This document shows positions 59,560 to 64,000 of a DNA stretch of 64,000 nt, in pieces. The translations under genes were made by a program, and so were the position numbers. The stretch's first letter is position 1. Every line of letters starts with the position of its first letter. This DNA is from Climacium dendroides (Eukaryota > Streptophyta > Bryopsida > Hypnales > Climaciaceae): positions 62,001 to 126,000 of the forward strand of contig CATNNA010000080.1 in NCBI GenBank assembly GCA_950106755.1, read 5' to 3'. The notes under the pieces are model-generated. The model was not told the DNA's origin. It saw only the letters and a program-made list of their open reading frames with translations, and did not search any database.

Positions 59560-60210
59560 AGGGCTTCATCGAGAGATGTCGCATTCCCTTGAGTTAAGCT
59601 TTACTAGGCGATCTTCCCCATCCCTTGTACTAAGGTTCCTCAATAGATCTCCCGGCTCCCCCGCGTTGATGTCCGTCGGGAAATCCTCCAATCCTCCTCG
59701 TGTAGGTTCCCCCTCCACTTCCCTTAAGAAGGGTCACCGGGAGATCTCCCAATGCTCCACGTTGAGCTCCATCCAGAGATCTCCCGCATCACCTCATACA
59801 GGTCCCTACACTTCCCTTAGGTCAAGAAGGGTCACCTCACCGGGTGATCTCCCGATGCTCTACATGGAGCTCCATCCAGAGATCTCCCGCATCACCTCGT
59901 ACAAGTCCCTACGCTTCCTTTAGGTCAAGAAGGGTCACCTCACCGGGCGATCTCCCGATGCTCCACATTGAGCTCCATCCAGAGATCTGCCGCATCACCT
60001 CGTACAAGTCCCTACGCTTCCCTACGCTTCCCTTAAGTCAAGAAGGGTTACCTCACCGGGCGATCTCCCGATGCTCCACGTCAAGCTCCATCCAGAGATC
60101 TGCCGCATCACCTCGTATAGGTCCCTACGCTTCCCTTAAGTTAAGAAGGGTCACCTCACCGGCGATCTCCCGATGCTCCACGTCAAGCTCCATCCAGAGA
60201 TCCCCTGCTT
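59560..60210 (+). repeat. diverged satellite subarray, ~104-110-bp monomers
   Basis: About five monomers of the form CTCCCGATGCTCCACGTTGA, CTCCATCCAGAGATCTCCCG, CATCACCTCGTACAAGTCCC, TACGCTTCCCTTAGGTCAAG, AAGGGTCACCTCACCGGG occur between 59,740 and 60,200. They correspond block for block to the 98-bp satellite but with a longer linker and CCATCCAG in place of TCATCGAG. The frames across them are artefacts. Confidence 0.85.
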
Positions 60211-60219
60211 CACGTTGAA

Positions 60220-61125
60220 CTTCATGGTTGAAACTGTTTTTCATTCTTTACTAGACCTGCCTTGCTTAGCTTTGTAACATGTGGATTAAAAAATGTGTAT
60301 TTGCGTTATAAACATTGAGAAGTAGAAAATACTTATTTATCAATTTTCATGGACAGGTAAAGTAAATTTCAATACAAATGTAATGAACTCTACTTTATTT
60401 GTGACAATACAAATTCATAAACAAATTCCTTCCATTTCCTTAGAGTATGTTGTGGAGTGAGGAGCTCCTTATATTCATAAGGATGGTGTTTAGGGGATTA
60501 GATCAAACCATGTGGGATATCTAAATTAGAAGGAATAGGAGCTCTATGAGACATAGTGAAGTGAAATTTTGGGTTTAGGGTTAAAACTAGGATTTAAAAC
60601 CTCATTTAGGCATAGTAAAACATCTTATTTCAAAAATCTTGAAACTAGGAAAAGTTGGCCAATCTATATTTTTTAGCTCCAAGAATCCGTTTAGGGTTTT
60701 AGAACTCCAATCAAAAGTTATAGACAAGCATAAGAGAAGGATTGGAAAAGGAGACCTTTTTGACATTTTCAAGCATGCTTTTCAAAAAAATTATCATCAA
60801 GTATTTCATTATATACGATTTCGAATCACATGTTAGCAATACAATGCTCCGAAAATATATATTAAACCGCAAATGCATTCGAATATTTTGTGATGAATTC
60901 AATTTGAACCTATAGTATAGAAATCTTTGGATTTGGTGTATGTCATTTCACAAGGATGCAAACAACTAAAAATTAGTTTGAACCTAAAAAAAGGGTTGCT
61001 TTTCTATGTAAATGATTAGAAGTAGTGATTCAATGCTTTTATGACTACAAGTTCATGTGTTTAACTATTAAGGTTCTATGACCATGTTTCCATCAGAAAT
61101 GCTTTGAAACTACCCTTTTGAGTAC
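60220..61125. other. AT-rich non-coding stretch
   Basis: No gene seen. TTTAGGG words occur at about 60,573 and 60,690. Confidence 0.45.
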
Positions 61126-61129
61126 AACT

Positions 61130-64000
61130 ATCAAATTTCAGGGGGACAATTGTTTTTGACACATTTAACCATAGGATCTTCTAGTAAATTGACTTCAGAA
61201 TATGTGGTACAAAATTCAAAAACTTGCATTCTGTACACTGTACAATACAAGTGTTGAAATGCATTAAAAAAAAATTTTTTAACCTTGCTACACATTGGGC
61301 ACCTACACTTGAGATGCTCACTTTTCTACAAGAAAATGTCAAAAACGGTGGTGTTTCTTCCATTCACCATTATGTAAAAAGGTTTCTCCCCTGACGACTC
61401 CCTCTTTTGCATCGCAAGGTCTCTGTTTGCCCTTTTCCTCTCACGAATAGTCTTGCCTTTCGACTCCGACAGAACCGACGTCTGGGGCAAGGGGCTGTTG
61501 CGACGATCATGAACTGAAACATTTTGGAAGTCGCCATCGTCATCACTTATAAGAATTACCTGCGTCGACCCTTGTTGTGGCAGAAGCTGCAAGCCATCTT
61601 CCTTGAACTGCAATGTAGGATGCAATGCTGCATTCTTCTCCAACGTCCGAATGGAAACATGTAGACAACTCTCCTGCAACAAAGGACTTCCAATGCGCAC
61701 CATCCCAGCACGTCTTTGTTCCCATCCACAGAAGAGAACATTAGTTACAAAAATGAAAGCACTGCGACCACACATCACAAACCTAAATGCATTTCTGTAC
61801 AAATTGAGAATGGTAACTTCATTTACACATCCAATTCTATGATATTGAAGCTTTCTATTAGAAAAGAATTTCAATCATGTACATTGCCATTCTCACTACA
61901 CATTACCTTACGCGGATCATCGAGATCAGTGTCAAGTGTCTCCTCATCCTCCGCTTCCGCTAACTCTTCCTTTTTCCGCTTGCCCTTCCCATGAATGTCC
62001 TCTCCATGTCTGAGCTCATCCACAGGCAAAACTAGCGAGTGCACATGTTCTGGGCCATTGTCACGCATCTTCCTACGTTGAACTTCATTCTCTAACTCTT
62101 CCCCGGTGACACTTGCACATACTTTCCTTCTCTTCTGAGGTCGGGCTTTGTCAATAAAAGGAGACACACCTTCATTTGGACGAACAATGACCCACCCTAC
62201 ATATCCATCGAGGACGTTTTCAATGAACATAATCCAGAAACACACACAAAAAGACATCTACAAAAAATGGTCTTCAGAAACAATTGCTTTCAAAACACAT
62301 GTCATACCATCATGGCTGACTACATGCAAGCATCCTTCAGAAAACATCCTGGACAAATATTTCGACCTCACGGGCTCATGTTTAGGGTTTAAAACAACAC
62401 TCCCGCAATTTGTAGCTTCGTGGCCAAGTACTGAGAAAGCTTCTGCTGGCTCCTTACCAGTACTAAAGGCTCAATCCTATTCGGTGTCTGCATATTTGAA
62501 CTCTGTATATGCATTGGCGAGGATCGCTGCATCCCCTCATTGTCATGATACAAATAAATAAATTCTGTAACCATTGCATTCATTCATTACACATGCGAAA
62601 CCAGTCTTGACTCTCACCGTCATTGGAAGTTGCTGCCTTTGCTGCCATCAACGTCTCCTTCATGCTTAAGAGCATTCTGTACTCTTTCTCGCTTATGTTC
62701 ACAGTTCCTTCAGCTCGACCTTCAAGATTCGTGCCACTTCGTGACTTACCTTGTGCAACAACTGCTGCCTTTGCTGTGCGATTGGATTTTGCTGAAATCT
62801 CTGACGCCCTACATTCTTTAACTAGTCTATCAATTGCAGGCACTTTTGCTTCATTCCCTTTTTGGTTGGGCAGTACCTTCTCAGTTGACATGCTTTTCCG
62901 TCTAGACTTCTTACCCCTCGACCAAGTTTCGAAGCCCTGATTTCGACTTCCTTCCTCTTCGGAGGCGTCCATGCTCAAAATCACCTAACACATGGAAGAG
63001 GGTTTAGGGTGCACGCTGTAATTGCATATGAATTCAAGACTCTAGGTCTTCGAAACAATAATAACAACGGCAGTTGTACTTTTCAAGCCACCTACAAAGG
63101 GAATTCAACGGTGTACGTTCTCAGTTCAGCAATTCTCATCTTCAATTCGTCCACCTCATTATCCAAACTATACAGGTTCATCTTAGGATGTGACCACATT
63201 CAACTAACTCTCTCTGTACAGACGTTCCTTCTTCATACATGTACTCAAGTCGTACTCTCACTTCCTTTCTGTACTCTTTCCGCTTCAATGTCTGCTGAGG
63301 AGTGCATTCAACTAACGAAAAACAAAGGCTTAAACAAAGATAACTAACAACTCCAATTCTTATCGCAATCACAAGAAAGACCTCTTCCCTCGTGAACTTC
63401 AATTTCATGAAGTGCACATGAGTAATATGCAAGACTATGGCAATAATGAATGTCCAAACAGTTGATCCCTATCCGTCCCGAATCCCATTGGCATATACAG
63501 TTACGTACAAATTCTGGCAATAGACGTCATGCATTGCACTTCCTTCAAGTAACCGCAGAAGAATTCCTAATGCGCTTCTGATCAGTTATGCACGAGGTCT
63601 GTGTTCAATGTGCCTCAGTCAGCAATGTTCTTTCATTATGTACTTCTCTTGCACTTGGAACAGAATTTCTGAAAATGGAAGCTCCTCAAATATCATCGAA
63701 GTCAATTCTGCCTTCCACTATGCTTCAAAACCCTCAGCAGTCGTCCTTGGGCCAGAACATTGACAAAGAGTCATGTAGGCAGGAGCACGTGCAAACACAC
63801 ACGACTTACTTTCAATTCATGCAGAGAAAGTAAGCACGCTCACCTCCTGTCTTCTACTCGAGGTTGCTGCTCCTGTGTTTTTAAACTGCGAGGGCAATGA
63901 AGGCTCTGTCCGACGACTTCTTCCTATACTGTCAGGCTCCTTCTTGACCGCAACGATACTGCTTGATATTGATTTTGCACTAGCTTCTGTTTCTCCATCG
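61130..64000 (-). CDS. multi-exon minus-strand gene, unrecognised, truncated by the window
   Basis: Several exons are visible on the minus strand. One at 63844-64000 (partial) ends at a good donor (CAGGAG|GTGAGC) and reads ...SSSIVAVKKEPDSIGRSRR.... One at 62618-62984 runs from TGTTAG| to GACG|GTGAGA and is basic and Ser-rich. One lies within about 61912-62250, ending CCGC|GTAAGG, with a basic KARPQKRRK stretch and an acidic tail. One or more exons lie in 61,326-61,690. The coiled-coil segment at about 63,130-63,180 (LYSLDNEVDELKMRIAEL) is another likely exon. Exact joins at the 3' end are unsettled because two frames look codable. Composition (basic patches, VKKEPD) suggests a nuclear protein. 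No domain is recognised. Confidence 0.5.

Noticed and set aside
1..64000. A true telomere or chromosome end within the window
   Set aside because: TTTAGGG occurs only as one or two copies at a time; there is no long terminal run.
1..64000. tRNA, rRNA or snRNA genes
   Set aside because: No sequence with recognisable A/B boxes in cloverleaf context or rRNA cores was seen by eye; a covariance search would be needed to be certain.

Overview
This is nuclear DNA of a eukaryote, most likely from the green plant/algal lineage. Genes are interrupted by GT-AG introns of about 50 to 300 bp. The plant-type telomere word TTTAGGG is scattered through the window. One protein carries an FCP1-like domain of the kind I associate with plants (motif DLNG). 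The species cannot be named from the sequence. Most of the window is repeats and decayed or mobile-element-like genes, as in subtelomeric or pericentromeric chromatin.

Layout: 0-3.4 kb is non-coding, with a short Mutator-like MITE (1,487-1,751) and a relic of a dispersed element. 3.4-4.9 kb holds a spliced gene for a two-zinc-finger protein with a 2-oxoglutarate/Fe(II) dioxygenase fold. 5.6-7.7 kb is degenerate satellite-like repeat. 9.1-10.3 and 17.2-18.5 kb are two diverged copies of one dispersed repeat. 12.5-14.8 kb holds a second two-zinc-finger gene, this time with a JmjC domain. 15.0-16.1 kb (minus strand) is a coiled-coil, MYB/SANT-associated-like gene. 19.3-26.3 kb reads as one large gene or two adjacent genes: a ParB-like segment, a long acidic repeat region and an FCP1/HAD-like domain. 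30.1-35.0 kb encodes a ~1,600-residue protein with C2H2/OrsD-like fingers and a RecQ-type helicase, resembling telomere-linked helicases. 36.46-50.36 kb is a ~13.9 kb satellite of 98-bp monomers with nested higher-order repeats (33-mer = 3,234 bp; 3-mer = 294 bp). 54.2-57.7 kb is an element with a ~690-residue coiled-coil ORF. 58.6-60.2 kb has further diverged satellite arrays. 61.1-64.0 kb carries a multi-exon minus-strand gene that runs off the window.

The most striking signal is that long same-frame reading frames are repeatedly split by TAG, hardly ever by TAA or TGA. In two places a parallel internal repeat has CAG or CAA (Gln) at the same codon, while the clear gene ends are mostly TGA. 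Either UAG is read as glutamine in this organism, or methylation-driven CAG-to-TAG decay has acted on these elements. Other signals: TTTAGGG and TTCAGGG lie almost all on the plus strand; a 12-bp palindromic core (GGGAGATCTCCC) is shared by the satellite and many dispersed repeats; and a GCTTnAAGC word is concentrated in one element family.
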